From Leptolinea sp. UBA4782 (GTDB lineage Bacteria > Chloroflexota > Anaerolineae > Anaerolineales > Anaerolineaceae): DNA of 28,608 bases. Shown in pieces: positions 1-7,681 of the stretch. Below the pieces are notes generated by a model. The model ran no database searches, was not told the origin of the DNA, and saw nothing but the letters and a program-made list of their open reading frames with translations. Where the stretch lies: assembly GCA_002403095.1 (NCBI GenBank), contig DHHC01000009.1, positions 22,294 to 50,901 on the forward strand, written 5' to 3'. Each line of letters starts with the position of its first letter. The stretch's first letter is position 1. The translations under genes and the position numbers were made by a program.

Positions 1-1331
1 GTTGTCGGGGTTGTTGGGGTCAGCAATGCATCCAGCCTGTATTGTCCTGCCGGATCAAAGGCAGCTTCGAAATCCCTCCGGATCAGGGTGCGAACACGCA
101 AGGCGCGCTGGTAGTATTGGGCGCTGTACTGGGCGGCACTGACATACATTCCCATCAGGATGCGTAATTTCGGCTGCAAGCCGAACCCTTCAGCCCGACT
201 TTTGCGGTACAGGTCGCGCAGGTCGGTAACTGGACCTGTGCTGCGGTATCCATACTTTACCCCGTCATACCGGTGCAGGTTCGATGCGGCTTCCACCCGG
301 CTGACCACAAAGTAAGCCGGTATGCCGTAACGGGTGTTCGGCATGGGAACATCTTCAATGATCTCAGCCCCCAGTGCAGCCAGTTTTTCAGCGGTGGAGC
401 GTACTGCCTGTTCAAATTCGGCTGGAACCGGCCGCTCAATGTACTTACCGCTGGAAGCATCGGGATAGCTGATACGGAAGTAATCCGGTGATAAACCTAT
501 GCGCACTCCCTTGACTCCCGCTTCCAGTTGTGCCAGGTAATCCGGCACCCCAACGGCAGCCGCTGTGCTGTCGTGCGGATCCGCACCCGCGATTGCGTTC
601 ATCATCATGGCGGCATCACGGGTGTCGCGCGCCACCGGTCCGGGGCAGTCCAGCGAGGAACCAAAGGCGATCAAACCGTAGCGTGATACCCTGCCGTAGG
701 TCGGCTTCATACCCACCACACCGCAAAATGCAGCCGGCTGGCGGATTGAGCCGGCCGTGTCCGTACCCAAGGACAGGCAGGCTTCGTATGCAGCCACAGA
801 GGTGCTGCTGCCGCCAGAGGAACCGCCCGGCACATGCGCCAGGTTCCAGGGATTGCGCGGGCTGGGCTGGAATGCCGATGATTCATTGGAAGAACCATAG
901 GTGAATTCATCCAGATTTACCTTGCCAAGCATCAGGCCGCCTGCAGCTTCCATGCGGCTGACGGGGGTAGCTGTATAAGGGGCATGAAAATTTGCCAGGA
1001 TCCGCGAGGCAGCCGTTGCTGGCACACCCTCCACGCAGAAAATATCCTTAACCGTGAAGGGCACCCCAGCCAGGATGCCGGGGGTCTCCCCCGCTGCCAG
1101 TTTCTCATCCACCCGGCGTGCCTGCTCTAAAGCCCGCTCAGGGGTCAGCGTGATAAAAGAATGCACTTTAGCAAGGTCATCAGCGGTCAGTTCGCCAGCA
1201 TCCAGGGTTCCAGGCCGCCCGTCAACGTGAGCGATCCGTTCAAGAAAAGCTGTTGCCACCTCTACTGCTGAGACTTTACGCTCCAGCAGCATTCGGTGAA
1301 TTTCATAGGCAGAGAATTCGTACAGTTCCAT
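1..1331 (-). CDS. gatA: Glutamyl/aspartyl-tRNA amidotransferase subunit A, partial (C-terminus off window)
   Basis: This is the amidase subunit of GatCAB, which converts Glu-tRNA(Gln) (and often Asp-tRNA(Asn)) into the amidated tRNA in the cytoplasm. The frame is open from the ATG at 1331 to the left edge, about 443 residues, so only the last few dozen are missing. Visible are the catalytic Lys in the FTVKD motif (about residue 95), the Gly/Ser-rich amidase signature VPGGSSGGSS, and GTDTAGSIRQPAA followed by GMKPTYGRVSRYGL, together giving the Ser-cisSer-Lys triad. The first Lys lies later than usual because the N-terminal helical region carries an insert of roughly 15 residues (around residues 38-58). 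The start codon lies 3 nt after the gatC stop, so the two are co-transcribed. gatB is not in the window. Identification is confident. Confidence 0.95.
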   Translation of the reverse strand, partial: MELYEFSAYEIHRMLLERKVSAVEVATAFLERIAHVDGRPGTLDAGELTADDLAKVHSFITLTPERALEQARRVDEKLAAGETPGILAGVPFTVKDIFCVEGVPATAASRILANFHAPYTATPVSRMEAAGGLMLGKVNLDEFTYGSSNESSAFQPSPRNPWNLAHVPGGSSGGSSTSVAAYEACLSLGTDTAGSIRQPAAFCGVVGMKPTYGRVSRYGLIAFGSSLDCPGPVARDTRDAAMMMNAIAGADPHDSTAAAVGVPDYLAQLEAGVKGVRIGLSPDYFRISYPDASSGKYIERPVPAEFEQAVRSTAEKLAALGAEIIEDVPMPNTRYGIPAYFVVSRVEAASNLHRYDGVKYGYRSTGPVTDLRDLYRKSRAEGFGLQPKLRILMGMYVSAAQYSAQYYQRALRVRTLIRRDFEAAFDPAGQYRLDALLTPTTPT

Positions 1332-1334
1332 GGG

Positions 1335-1652
1335 TTATTCCAGCGTGGTATGGGGGATATCCGGGACTACCAGGTAGCGCTCTTCAGTTTCCGGAGCCTG
1401 CTCCAGGATCGTGGTTGGATCAATCAGGGTCTGCGGTTCATCTTTCCGCAGGGGTGCGCTGTGTTCCAGGGGGTACGGCACGCCGTGGGCGGCGATCTCC
1501 ACGCTGTCATCCAGTGGGATGGCAGTCAACTCGTCTATCGCCTGCAGCTGGTGGTTGAGTTCTTTGCGCAGGTAGTCCCCTTCCCCGGCTTTCAACTCCA
1601 GGGCAGCCAGTTCTACCAGGTGGGCAAATGTTTGCGGGTCGATCTGGTTCAT
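1335..1652 (-). CDS. gatC: Glutamyl/aspartyl-tRNA amidotransferase subunit C
   Basis: Small subunit that clamps GatA and GatB together in the tRNA-dependent amidotransferase. It has 105 residues, the usual family length. The N-terminal helix pattern (FAHLVELAALEL), the middle QLQAIDEL segment and the C-terminal proline-rich tail with LRKDEP match the family. The ATG is preceded by TTGGAG at a spacing of about 6 nt. It is the first gene of a gatC-gatA operon, and a near-consensus promoter lies about 80 nt upstream. Nothing odd was seen. Confidence 0.93.
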   Translation of the reverse strand: MNQIDPQTFAHLVELAALELKAGEGDYLRKELNHQLQAIDELTAIPLDDSVEIAAHGVPYPLEHSAPLRKDEPQTLIDPTTILEQAPETEERYLVVPDIPHTTLE

Positions 1653-1729
1653 AAATACTCCAACATGAAGAACAGGGAAGGTTGGATCACCCCTGTGGGC
1701 TGCAGCTCATTTTCCGCAACCCTGGTGTC

Positions 1730-1757
1730 AGTATATCCGAGAATATCCGAGTGTCAA
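1730..1757 (-). promoter_or_regulatory. Sigma70-type promoter of gatC-gatA
   Basis: Reading the minus strand, TTGACA (1752-1757) and TATACT (1730-1735) are separated by 16 bp. This is an essentially consensus -35 and a 5/6 -10. Transcription would start near 1723, giving a leader of about 70 nt before gatC. The spacer contains the repeated element ATATCCGAG twice (seen on the plus strand), which could be a regulator site or chance. Confidence 0.75.
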
Positions 1758-1775
1758 GAAAACGGGATCTCCACC

Positions 1776-1809
1776 AAAAAAACATCCCAGCAGAAAGTCT
1801 GCTGGGATG
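1776..1809 (-). terminator. Intrinsic terminator after the NBR1-Ig gene
   Basis: A perfect 11-bp stem, CATCCCAGCAG (1783-1793) and its complement (1799-1809), closes a 5-nt loop. On the minus strand it is followed by seven T residues (complement of A 1776-1782). It lies 23 nt past the stop of the 1833-2507 gene and upstream of the gatC promoter, so it cleanly separates the two units. Confidence 0.88.
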
Positions 1810-1832
1810 AATATCAACAAGATGCTCTTGAG

Positions 1833-2507
1833 TTACTTGACAGTAAAGAAGAAAAAGAAGTGGTAAAAGCGGTCATTGGTATCATCTACCATTGCCCACT
1901 CGGTGCGGTAGGAACCAGGTTCCATTGGCGCGACCATATCCACAGTTAAGACTGCTGTTCCTCCAGGCTGAACGATATCTTTAAGATCTATTTCGGAATA
2001 ATACTTGTGGATCGGCGCCCCGCTGACATATTCAAAGCTATAACGCTTGGTCCATGCAAGTGTCCCGGTATTCTTTATCCTCCAGACCATGTCAAAATCC
2101 TCACCGGGAGAAAAGGTCTTTCCATCTTCAGGAGATTGGGATATCCACAATGCCTGGTTCGGCGCCTGGGTGTAGGTTGCTGTCATTTCTTTGGTCGGTG
2201 TTGGAGTCCTGGTAGCTGTCGGCCTTGGAGTCAGTGTGGGCTGATTATCATTAGTAGCGACCGGCGGCAGCGGTGTCTCTCCCAGCACAACCTGGGTTGA
2301 TTCAGTAACCACCACCGTCCAGGTGGGTGGCAGCTGTTGCATGGTCGGGGTTTCAGAGGGAATCACCACCCGTGCAGGCAGGGTGGCAGGCGGGAACGGA
2401 TTTAAGGCGCTTTGCGGATTGAGAAAGACCACCGCCAGCCCTGCCGCAACAGCCAGCAGCGCCAGCACGCCCAAGATGGCCAGAATGTCCCAGAATGATA
2501 TTTTCAT
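1833..2507 (-). CDS. Membrane-anchored NBR1-type Ig-like domain protein
   Basis: 224 residues from the ATG at 2507. I chose this start rather than an in-frame ATG further upstream because AAGGAGGT sits 4-5 nt before it and a membrane helix follows at once. The N-terminus has one hydrophobic segment (about residues 5-29), probably a signal anchor. A Pro/Thr-rich linker (about 35-115) contains several T-P-T repeats. The C-terminal domain (about 120-224) matches the NBR1-like Ig fold: a W-R-I-K-N-T-G-T-x-x-W-T core, a PGG turn and a final M-x-P-x-x-P-G-S-Y-R-T-E-W segment. Such domains are common on secreted Chloroflexota proteins, but their ligand is unknown. Oddity: five consecutive Phe just before the end (YHFFFFFTVK). 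It has its own terminator and is transcribed away from the adenosine kinase gene. The fold is fairly certain, the role unknown. Confidence 0.8.
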   Translation of the reverse strand: MKISFWDILAILGVLALLAVAAGLAVVFLNPQSALNPFPPATLPARVVIPSETPTMQQLPPTWTVVVTESTQVVLGETPLPPVATNDNQPTLTPRPTATRTPTPTKEMTATYTQAPNQALWISQSPEDGKTFSPGEDFDMVWRIKNTGTLAWTKRYSFEYVSGAPIHKYYSEIDLKDIVQPGGTAVLTVDMVAPMEPGSYRTEWAMVDDTNDRFYHFFFFFTVK

Positions 2508-2583
2508 TTCTACCTCCTTGCATCCCTCCCGGGAAAACACATATAAACAACCATTACGGTGCAATTAGCTTGCCAATTACCCT

Positions 2584-2613
2584 ATTATACAGATAAGGTA
2601 CAATAACAGTGAA
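2584..2613 (-). promoter_or_regulatory. Possible promoter of the NBR1-Ig gene
   Basis: On the minus strand TATAAT (2584-2589) lies 18 bp downstream of TTCACT (2608-2613, 4 of 6 matches). The predicted start near 2577 gives a leader of about 70 nt. The same 130-bp divergent region must also hold the promoter of the plus-strand gene at 2641. TACAAT at 2599-2604 is the only candidate -10 I see for it, with a poor -35. Confidence 0.4.
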
Positions 2614-2640
2614 AAGCAGGCGGTACAAGGAGGCAACTCG

Positions 2641-3126
2641 ATGGAATTGAAACTAATCCCCATCCAAAAGCCGGAAGAGATCAATTTCATCTTCGGGCAG
2701 ACACATTTTATCAAGTCAGTCGAAGATATCCATGAAGCGCTGGTCAATTCCGTTCCCGGCATTCAGTTCGGCATCGCCTTTTGCGAGGCGTCCAGCAAGC
2801 GCCTGGTCCGCTGGAGCGGAACAAATGACGAGATGATCCACCTTGCCCGGCTTAATGCGCTTAATGTCGGGGCCGGACACAGTTTCTTCATCTTCCTGGC
2901 ATCCGGGTTTTACCCGATTAATATCCTCAATGCGGTCAAGGCTGTACCCGAAGTGTGCCAGATCTATTGCGCCACAGCCAACAACACCCAGGTTGTCGTG
3001 GCAAAAGAAGACGACCAGGTCGCAGTTCTCGGCGTTATGGATGGAGAGACACCGCTTGGGATCGAAGGTGAAGAAGATATCGCCTGGCGCAAAGGGTTCC
3101 TCAGGCAGATCGGGTATAAGCTCTGA
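2641..3126 (+). CDS. Adenosine-specific kinase (PF04008-type)
   Basis: 161 residues, the full length of the small adenosine-specific kinase family first characterised in archaea. Those enzymes phosphorylate adenosine to AMP and are unrelated in fold to ribokinase-type adenosine kinases. Landmarks are F-G-Q-T-H-F-I-K near residue 18, SVPGIQFGIAFCEAS (37-51), GAGHSFFIFL (77-86), VPEVCQIYCATAN (101-113) and the terminal GIEGEEDIAWRK-x(4)-IGYKL. The ATG follows AAGGAGG with a 7-nt gap. A lipoprotein gene starts 47 nt downstream with its own strong ribosome site and no terminator between, so the two are probably co-transcribed. The family is patchy in bacteria, so ancient transfer from archaea is possible (inference). 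Family assignment is confident; activity in this organism is inferred. Confidence 0.88.
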   Translation: MELKLIPIQKPEEINFIFGQTHFIKSVEDIHEALVNSVPGIQFGIAFCEASSKRLVRWSGTNDEMIHLARLNALNVGAGHSFFIFLASGFYPINILNAVKAVPEVCQIYCATANNTQVVVAKEDDQVAVLGVMDGETPLGIEGEEDIAWRKGFLRQIGYKL

Positions 3127-3173
3127 TCTGGCATGCCCCTTGCACGGTTAATCTGGAATACTAAGGAGGACCC

Positions 3174-4157
3174 ATGCATAAAAAAATATTCTTCAGCCTG
3201 ATCCTGTTAATCCTGCTGGCAGGATGCACCCTGCCTGGCAATAAGGTTTCAGAAGATGCTGCCATGGCCACCAAGGTGGCTGAGATCATTGCCAGCAATG
3301 TACCCCCTTCTACCGCCACGGTTATGGTGCCGGCAACCCTTGAGCCAACCCTGCCGCTGGTCATCGAAAAGACTCTGCCCCCGACTGAGACACAGGCGCC
3401 CGCTGAGACGGCTGCACTGACAGAAGAACCCACCCTTGAACCGACTGCTGCCCCCACCCAGGCTGCCACTGCTGCAGGTTCTGGCGTTCCAACAGCGGCT
3501 ATCACCCCTCTGGTAACAGCCACAACCGGACCAACTGCAACACTTTCTTCAAACGACCTGCGCACCGTGCTGGGTACTCCTACCGATACGGATCCGATGG
3601 ACAATGCCAATAAGTGGTTCTGGCCTGGCGGCGTAGATAATTTCACTGCCGCTTCCTGGAGCAACGGCATGATGTCGCTTACCGGGCTGACCGATGTCGC
3701 CGGCTGGCGCCTGCCTCAAGCCCAGAACAGCACCAACATGTATACCGAAATGACAGTCAAGAGCGGCGAGTGCAGCGGGTTAGACAGCTACGGACTGATC
3801 GTGCGAGTGCCGGTCTTCAACCCGCCAAATCAGGGCTATCTGTTCGAGGTCTCCTGTGACGGTCAGTACCGTTTCTGGAAGTGGGATGGCAAAGCGGGCG
3901 AGAAAGGAACTGCCACCACCCTGGTCGCATGGAAAGCCTCCGACAGCATCGTTAAAGGCTCCAATGCAGTCAACCGCCTGGGAGTCTGGGCTAATGGCAG
4001 TAACTTCAAGTTGTATGTTAACGGAGTTTTACTTGAAGAGGTGACCAATTCCAGCTTTAGCAGCGGTTTCTTCGGTATTTTTGTCAACCCCGGGCCGACC
4101 GCCAAATACACCATCCAGGTGGATGAGGTCAGCTACTGGCTGAACCCGAAACCTTAA
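3174..4157 (+). CDS. Secreted lipoprotein with LamG/concanavalin-like C-terminal domain
   Basis: 327 residues. The N-terminus is a classic lipoprotein signal: positively charged HKK, a hydrophobic core and the lipobox LLAGC with Cys18. Residues about 45-125 form a Thr/Pro/Ala-rich, low-complexity linker. Residues about 135-327 look like a beta-sandwich of the laminin-G/concanavalin type, with alternating strands, an N-F-x-L-Y-V-N-G-V-L-L segment and a final TIQVDEVSYW strand. A binding domain seems more likely than a catalytic one, since no catalytic motif is visible. The ATG is preceded by AAGGAGG at 6 nt. It ends 20 nt before a strong terminator and probably shares a transcript with the adenosine-specific kinase, though no functional link is obvious. 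The domain call rests on pattern only. Confidence 0.75.
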   Translation: MHKKIFFSLILLILLAGCTLPGNKVSEDAAMATKVAEIIASNVPPSTATVMVPATLEPTLPLVIEKTLPPTETQAPAETAALTEEPTLEPTAAPTQAATAAGSGVPTAAITPLVTATTGPTATLSSNDLRTVLGTPTDTDPMDNANKWFWPGGVDNFTAASWSNGMMSLTGLTDVAGWRLPQAQNSTNMYTEMTVKSGECSGLDSYGLIVRVPVFNPPNQGYLFEVSCDGQYRFWKWDGKAGEKGTATTLVAWKASDSIVKGSNAVNRLGVWANGSNFKLYVNGVLLEEVTNSSFSSGFFGIFVNPGPTAKYTIQVDEVSYWLNPKP

Positions 4158-4178
4158 TCAAAAAGAGTAAGTACCAAA

Positions 4179-4208
4179 AGCACCAGCGTAAACGCTGGTG
4201 CTTTTTTT
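4179..4208 (+). terminator. Intrinsic terminator after the LamG-like lipoprotein
   Basis: The 10-bp perfect GC-rich stem AGCACCAGCG (4179-4188) and CGCTGGTGCT (4193-4202) has loop TAAA and is followed by a T-run at 4202-4208. On the opposite strand the hairpin is followed by four Ts, so it may also stop the convergent gene at 4229. Confidence 0.92.
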
Positions 4209-4228
4209 GCAGTTCAGGCTGGTTGAGA

Positions 4229-5014
4229 TTATTCTTCAGACCCAAAGCTCTTGGTTTCGAACTCCCTGAGCTGGTTGACGATCATCGTTATATCAGTTGC
4301 AGTATTGGCAGATTTGATACTGAGGTCTGAGATAGCCTGGGTTAACCTGCCCATCAGGCTTTTGTACAGTTCTGCATCAGCAGCAGAGATCATCTTCTCC
4401 AGGCCTTCCAGGCGGGTTTTGGCGCTCTCCAGGCTGGTGCGGGCGCTGGAGAAAGAATCATCAGCGATGTAATATTTGGCTTCCATCAGGTCAGTCTCAA
4501 GACGCAGAATGTCCATATGGGCTTTTTCTTTTTCCAATTGATCGTTCAGCTGGATCACCTCGGCACTCAAGACCACTATCTCCTCAGCCTGGGCAGTGAC
4601 ATCCTTCAGAGATTGGGTGTACTGGGTTTCCTGGGCAACATATTTATCTACCATTGCCTGTAAATCCTGCGTGGCCGGGCGGTAGAGTACAAAATAACAC
4701 ACGGCAAAACCAATAGCGAATAAGACAGCGATGGCAGTCAGGACGCGCAATGCTTTCTGGTTGAAACGCCCAAATTTACTGTCCTTGTTGAACCACCAGC
4801 GGTGCAGCCTGGTAAAAATTCCCGGCTTCTTGGGTTTCTCTTCTTCGGGGGTAATAAATGGTTTTTCCGGGGTTGCAGCTTCCGCTTTCAGCTCCTGTTT
4901 TAATGGCTCAGCTGCTTCCGATATCTCTTCCTTTACCTCTTCTGTCGGGTTGGTGTGTAATCCTGCTTCCGGGCCCTCAAGCGGACTATTGCTTTTCATT
5001 TCCTCTTCACTCAT
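4229..5014 (-). CDS. Unknown single-pass membrane protein with coiled coil
   Basis: 261 residues, family not recognised. The N-terminal 65 residues are very acidic and Pro/Glu-rich, likely disordered and cytoplasmic. A basic stretch (about 64-90) precedes one transmembrane helix (about 90-111). After it comes a long heptad-like helical region (about 113-175, e.g. QLNDQLEKEKAHMDILRLE) and a further helical tail. The layout is a one-pass protein with an extracytoplasmic coiled coil, compatible with a structural or sensing role that the sequence does not settle. ATG preceded by GAGGAGG at about 4 nt. It is monocistronic and convergent with the lipoprotein gene. Confidence 0.75.
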   Translation of the reverse strand: MSEEEMKSNSPLEGPEAGLHTNPTEEVKEEISEAAEPLKQELKAEAATPEKPFITPEEEKPKKPGIFTRLHRWWFNKDSKFGRFNQKALRVLTAIAVLFAIGFAVCYFVLYRPATQDLQAMVDKYVAQETQYTQSLKDVTAQAEEIVVLSAEVIQLNDQLEKEKAHMDILRLETDLMEAKYYIADDSFSSARTSLESAKTRLEGLEKMISAADAELYKSLMGRLTQAISDLSIKSANTATDITMIVNQLREFETKSFGSEE

Positions 5015-5088
5015 ATTTCCTCCTCATTTTTTCAATTGAAACCAGCAACAACAGGGGAATTCTCCCCATGGTTTGTCCGGTTACTCTG

Positions 5089-5094
5089 ATTATA
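5089..5094 (-). promoter_or_regulatory. Possible -10 element for the coiled-coil membrane protein gene
   Basis: A perfect TATAAT on the minus strand, 75 nt upstream of the ATG at 5014. No convincing -35 is present (best is CTCAAA at 17 bp), so the assignment is tentative. Confidence 0.35.
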
Positions 5095-5199
5095 CCTACC
5101 AAAAAGACCTTTTTGAGAACTGTATTTACTGCATTTCGCAACAGGAAGATGCCCTGTTTGGGAAAAGCAGTGTCAATCTATAAATAATGGATGAAAGAT

Positions 5200-6729
5200 T
5201 CAGTCCATGTCTGCCAATCCATCAAATGTTTCTTGCAGGGCATGGTGCAGACGCTGGTAAAGTTGAAACAGCTTTTCATACACCGGCACAACCGACGGAT
5301 CCGGCGCCTCGGTGGTTTCTACAGGGATGCATCCGGCTGCTGCTTCCATAGCGGGCCATACACCAGCTCCCACGCCGGCTGCCAGGGCTGCACCGTATGC
5401 TCCGCCCTCAGCGGCAGCATACATGGTATGGATGGTCCTGTTGAACACATCCGCCTGGATCTGGCGCCAGAACGGGCTGCGGGAGCCGCCCCCGGAGGTG
5501 CGTAATTCATCCGGCAGCACGCCCATCTTTTCGTACAGGCAGGTCATATCCTTCAGGCTGAAGGTGATACCCTCAACCAGCGCCCGTAAAAGATGGCGGC
5601 GGTCATGCCTGATCGTCAGCCCGACATAAGCGCCGCGCGCATTCGGGTCAGGCTCAGGGCAGCGCGCCCCCAGCAGGTGCGGAAGGAACAACAGCCCCTC
5701 CGAGCCGGCCGGGCTGGCAGCAGCTTCCGCCATCAGCAGGTCATAAACATCATGACCGGTCAGGCGGGCGATCTCTTTTTCCTGGGCAGCAAAAGCATCG
5801 CGGTACCAGCGCAGGGCGCCACCGGCAGAAAGCGTCACGCCCATGGAATGCCATTTATCCGGCATGTTGTTACAGAACACCTGCAGCCTGCCTTCAGGGT
5901 TATCGTACGGGTGGTCCAGGGCAGTCGAAACAATCCCGCCTGTGCCGATGGTGGTGGCGAAAACCCCTTCCTTCACCAGGCCGGTACCGGTGGTCTGGAT
6001 TACGGCATCGCCGCCTCCGCCCATGACCGGGATACCTGCTTTCAGACCAATTATCCGGCTGGCTTCGTCACTAATCATTCCGCTGACCTCACAGGATTCA
6101 AAGGCATGCGGGAATAACCTCTCCGGCAGGTCCAGCGCTTTGAGCAGGGTTTTGCTCCAGGCTCGTTTACGGACATCAAACAGCCCAGTTCCGGACGCAT
6201 CGGACACATCGGTTGCTCGAACACCCGTCAGGCGGTAACGGATATAGTCTTTGGGGTTTAAAATCGTAACCATTTGCCCATATACCTGCGGTTCATGGTT
6301 TCGAACCCAGAGTACTTTGCCACCGGTGTACCCGGTCAGCATGCGGTTATTGGTCAGCCTGAGCAGTTCTTCCAGCCCGCCCACCTGCTCGTACACCTGT
6401 TCACACTCTGCACTGTTACGCAGGTCTGCCCAGATCATACACGGGCGCACCACCTTACCGTTCACATCCAGCCCAACCATGCCGTGCATTTGCCCGCTCA
6501 AGCCAACCGCCAGGATTTCCAACCCACCGCCGGCGCGGAAGAGCAATTCCTGTACCGCCTCAACAGCAGCCCGCCACCAGTCCTCAGGGTCCTGTTCATA
6601 CCAGCCCGGATGGGGTGATGAAAGGTCGTATTCTCTGTAAGCGCTGAAAAGAATCTTGCCCTGCTCATCCACTAGCAGGCTCTTCAATCCCGAAGTTCCA
6701 ATATCGATTCCCAGAAGGCAATTCGGCAT
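5200..6729 (-). CDS. xylB: Xylulokinase (FGGY carbohydrate kinase)
   Basis: 509 residues, typical for the family. It phosphorylates D-xylulose (or a close ketopentose) with ATP, feeding the pentose phosphate pathway. Visible are the N-terminal phosphate-binding D-I-G-T-S-G-L-K (residues 9-16), the substrate motif GQMHG (79-83) characteristic of xylulokinases within FGGY, W100/D102, and the catalytic base Asp241 in GGGGDAV. The second-domain ATP region LSAGGALRW and the C-terminal T-S-G-G-G-S-R-S-P-F-W also match. The ATG is preceded by GGAGGT at 5 nt. It lies 30 nt downstream of the isomerase gene and is almost certainly in the same operon. No xylose isomerase or sugar transporter is adjacent, so the true substrate may be a different ketose made by the neighbour. 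Confidence 0.9.
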   Translation of the reverse strand: MPNCLLGIDIGTSGLKSLLVDEQGKILFSAYREYDLSSPHPGWYEQDPEDWWRAAVEAVQELLFRAGGGLEILAVGLSGQMHGMVGLDVNGKVVRPCMIWADLRNSAECEQVYEQVGGLEELLRLTNNRMLTGYTGGKVLWVRNHEPQVYGQMVTILNPKDYIRYRLTGVRATDVSDASGTGLFDVRKRAWSKTLLKALDLPERLFPHAFESCEVSGMISDEASRIIGLKAGIPVMGGGGDAVIQTTGTGLVKEGVFATTIGTGGIVSTALDHPYDNPEGRLQVFCNNMPDKWHSMGVTLSAGGALRWYRDAFAAQEKEIARLTGHDVYDLLMAEAAASPAGSEGLLFLPHLLGARCPEPDPNARGAYVGLTIRHDRRHLLRALVEGITFSLKDMTCLYEKMGVLPDELRTSGGGSRSPFWRQIQADVFNRTIHTMYAAAEGGAYGAALAAGVGAGVWPAMEAAAGCIPVETTEAPDPSVVPVYEKLFQLYQRLHHALQETFDGLADMD

Positions 6730-6759
6730 CTTTTACCTCCAGTCAGCCGTTAATACCGG

Positions 6760-7578
6760 TCACAGGCCCAGTACCTGCCTGGCATAGGTCATGCTTTTTT
6801 CCACGCACATCTCTTCCCACACCAGCGTTTCCAGTGGGTCATCCTTCCGGTCAATGTACAGCTCCAGATGGATGCAGCCCTGAAAACCATCCCGGCGCAG
6901 CACTTGCAGGATGCCGGGAAGATCTACCATGCCATCCCCCAGGGCTGTTCCCTGGATGATATTCCCGCGCGGGTTCAGTACCGTTTTTACATCTTTGAAA
7001 TGGGCAGTGATGGTGTACGGTGCCAACAGGCGGGCTGTCTCCACTGGGTTTTCAAATCCCAGGATCGAGTTGGCGCTGTCGTAACATACCCGCACCAGGG
7101 GATCATGGAAATATTCGACGATGTCAACAATTTCGGGGGATGGCAGATCAATGTAATTCTCCACCGCCAGGCTGATACCGTATTTGCGGGCAACAGGCAG
7201 GATGCGCTCCAGGCAGGCACGGATGCGTTGCAACTCTTGAGGGATCCCTGCTTTATCTGCCCTGTCTACATCCAGAGTCAACCGCAGGATGCCTGCACCC
7301 ATACGGTCGCTGATCTCAAGCATGGTATTGAAATAATCCAGGTCGCTGCCGCGCGCACCCATTTCAACCTGGAGCCCTGCCTGGCGGCTCGCTCTTGACA
7401 GCGCCTGTACCTCATCCCGGGTGTAGGTCTCAAACGGGAAATTATGACAGAACATAACCGCACCGACGCCATGATGGACGGCCGCATTCATGAACTGCAC
7501 AGGTGTCATCGGGTTTTCAGGCCGGTAATAGCTCCTGCCAATTGCCCAGCGGTAAACAAATGAACTCAATCCCAGCAT
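6760..7578 (-). CDS. Sugar phosphate isomerase/epimerase (xylose-isomerase-like TIM barrel)
   Basis: 272 residues, matching the AP-endonuclease-2/xylose-isomerase-like TIM barrel. Candidate metal ligands appear in the right order: Glu140 (LAVENY), Asp167 (VCYDSAN), His193 (ITAHFKD) and Glu239 (IHLELY). Such enzymes isomerise or epimerise free sugars or sugar derivatives. First gene of the operon with xylulokinase, so it plausibly generates the ketose that the kinase phosphorylates (inference). The ATG at 7578 has AAGGA about 9 nt upstream, which is weaker than in neighbouring genes. The leader carries a perfect 14-bp palindrome suggestive of repressor control. The family is confident, the substrate unknown. 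Confidence 0.82.
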   Translation of the reverse strand: MLGLSSFVYRWAIGRSYYRPENPMTPVQFMNAAVHHGVGAVMFCHNFPFETYTRDEVQALSRASRQAGLQVEMGARGSDLDYFNTMLEISDRMGAGILRLTLDVDRADKAGIPQELQRIRACLERILPVARKYGISLAVENYIDLPSPEIVDIVEYFHDPLVRVCYDSANSILGFENPVETARLLAPYTITAHFKDVKTVLNPRGNIIQGTALGDGMVDLPGILQVLRRDGFQGCIHLELYIDRKDDPLETLVWEEMCVEKSMTYARQVLGL

Positions 7579-7597
7579 CAGCAGGTCCTTTAGTGGG

Positions 7598-7611
7598 AGT
7601 AAAGCTTTACT
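7598..7611. promoter_or_regulatory. Perfect 14-bp palindrome, candidate operator
   Basis: AGTAAAGCTTTACT is exactly self-complementary. It lies about 10-20 nt downstream of the predicted transcription start of the isomerase-xylulokinase operon, a classic repressor position. LacI-family sites usually centre on CG, while this one centres on GC, so the regulator class is open. No regulator gene is in the window. Confidence 0.5.
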
Positions 7612-7626
7612 TTGGTGGTTTTCTAC

Positions 7627-7635
7627 ACTATACCA
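7627..7635 (-). promoter_or_regulatory. Extended -10 promoter of the isomerase-xylulokinase operon
   Basis: On the minus strand TGGTATAGT combines the TGn extension with TATAGT (7627-7632, 5 of 6). The -35 region is poor, as allowed for extended -10 promoters. Start predicted near 7620, leader about 42 nt containing the palindrome. Confidence 0.5.
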
Positions 7636-7681
7636 TAATCCCTGCAGGACAGATATCAGCGGATTAAGACAGCATCCAATG

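Noticed and set aside
1731..1751. Tandem ATATCCGAG repeats as the start of a repeat array
   Set aside because: Only two copies, and they lie inside the spacer of a good promoter. A regulatory site or chance is a simpler explanation.
1296..1949. Long plus-strand frame over the gatC region
   Set aside because: It lies antisense to gatC and the NBR1-Ig gene, has no family resemblance, and crosses a promoter and a terminator on the other strand.
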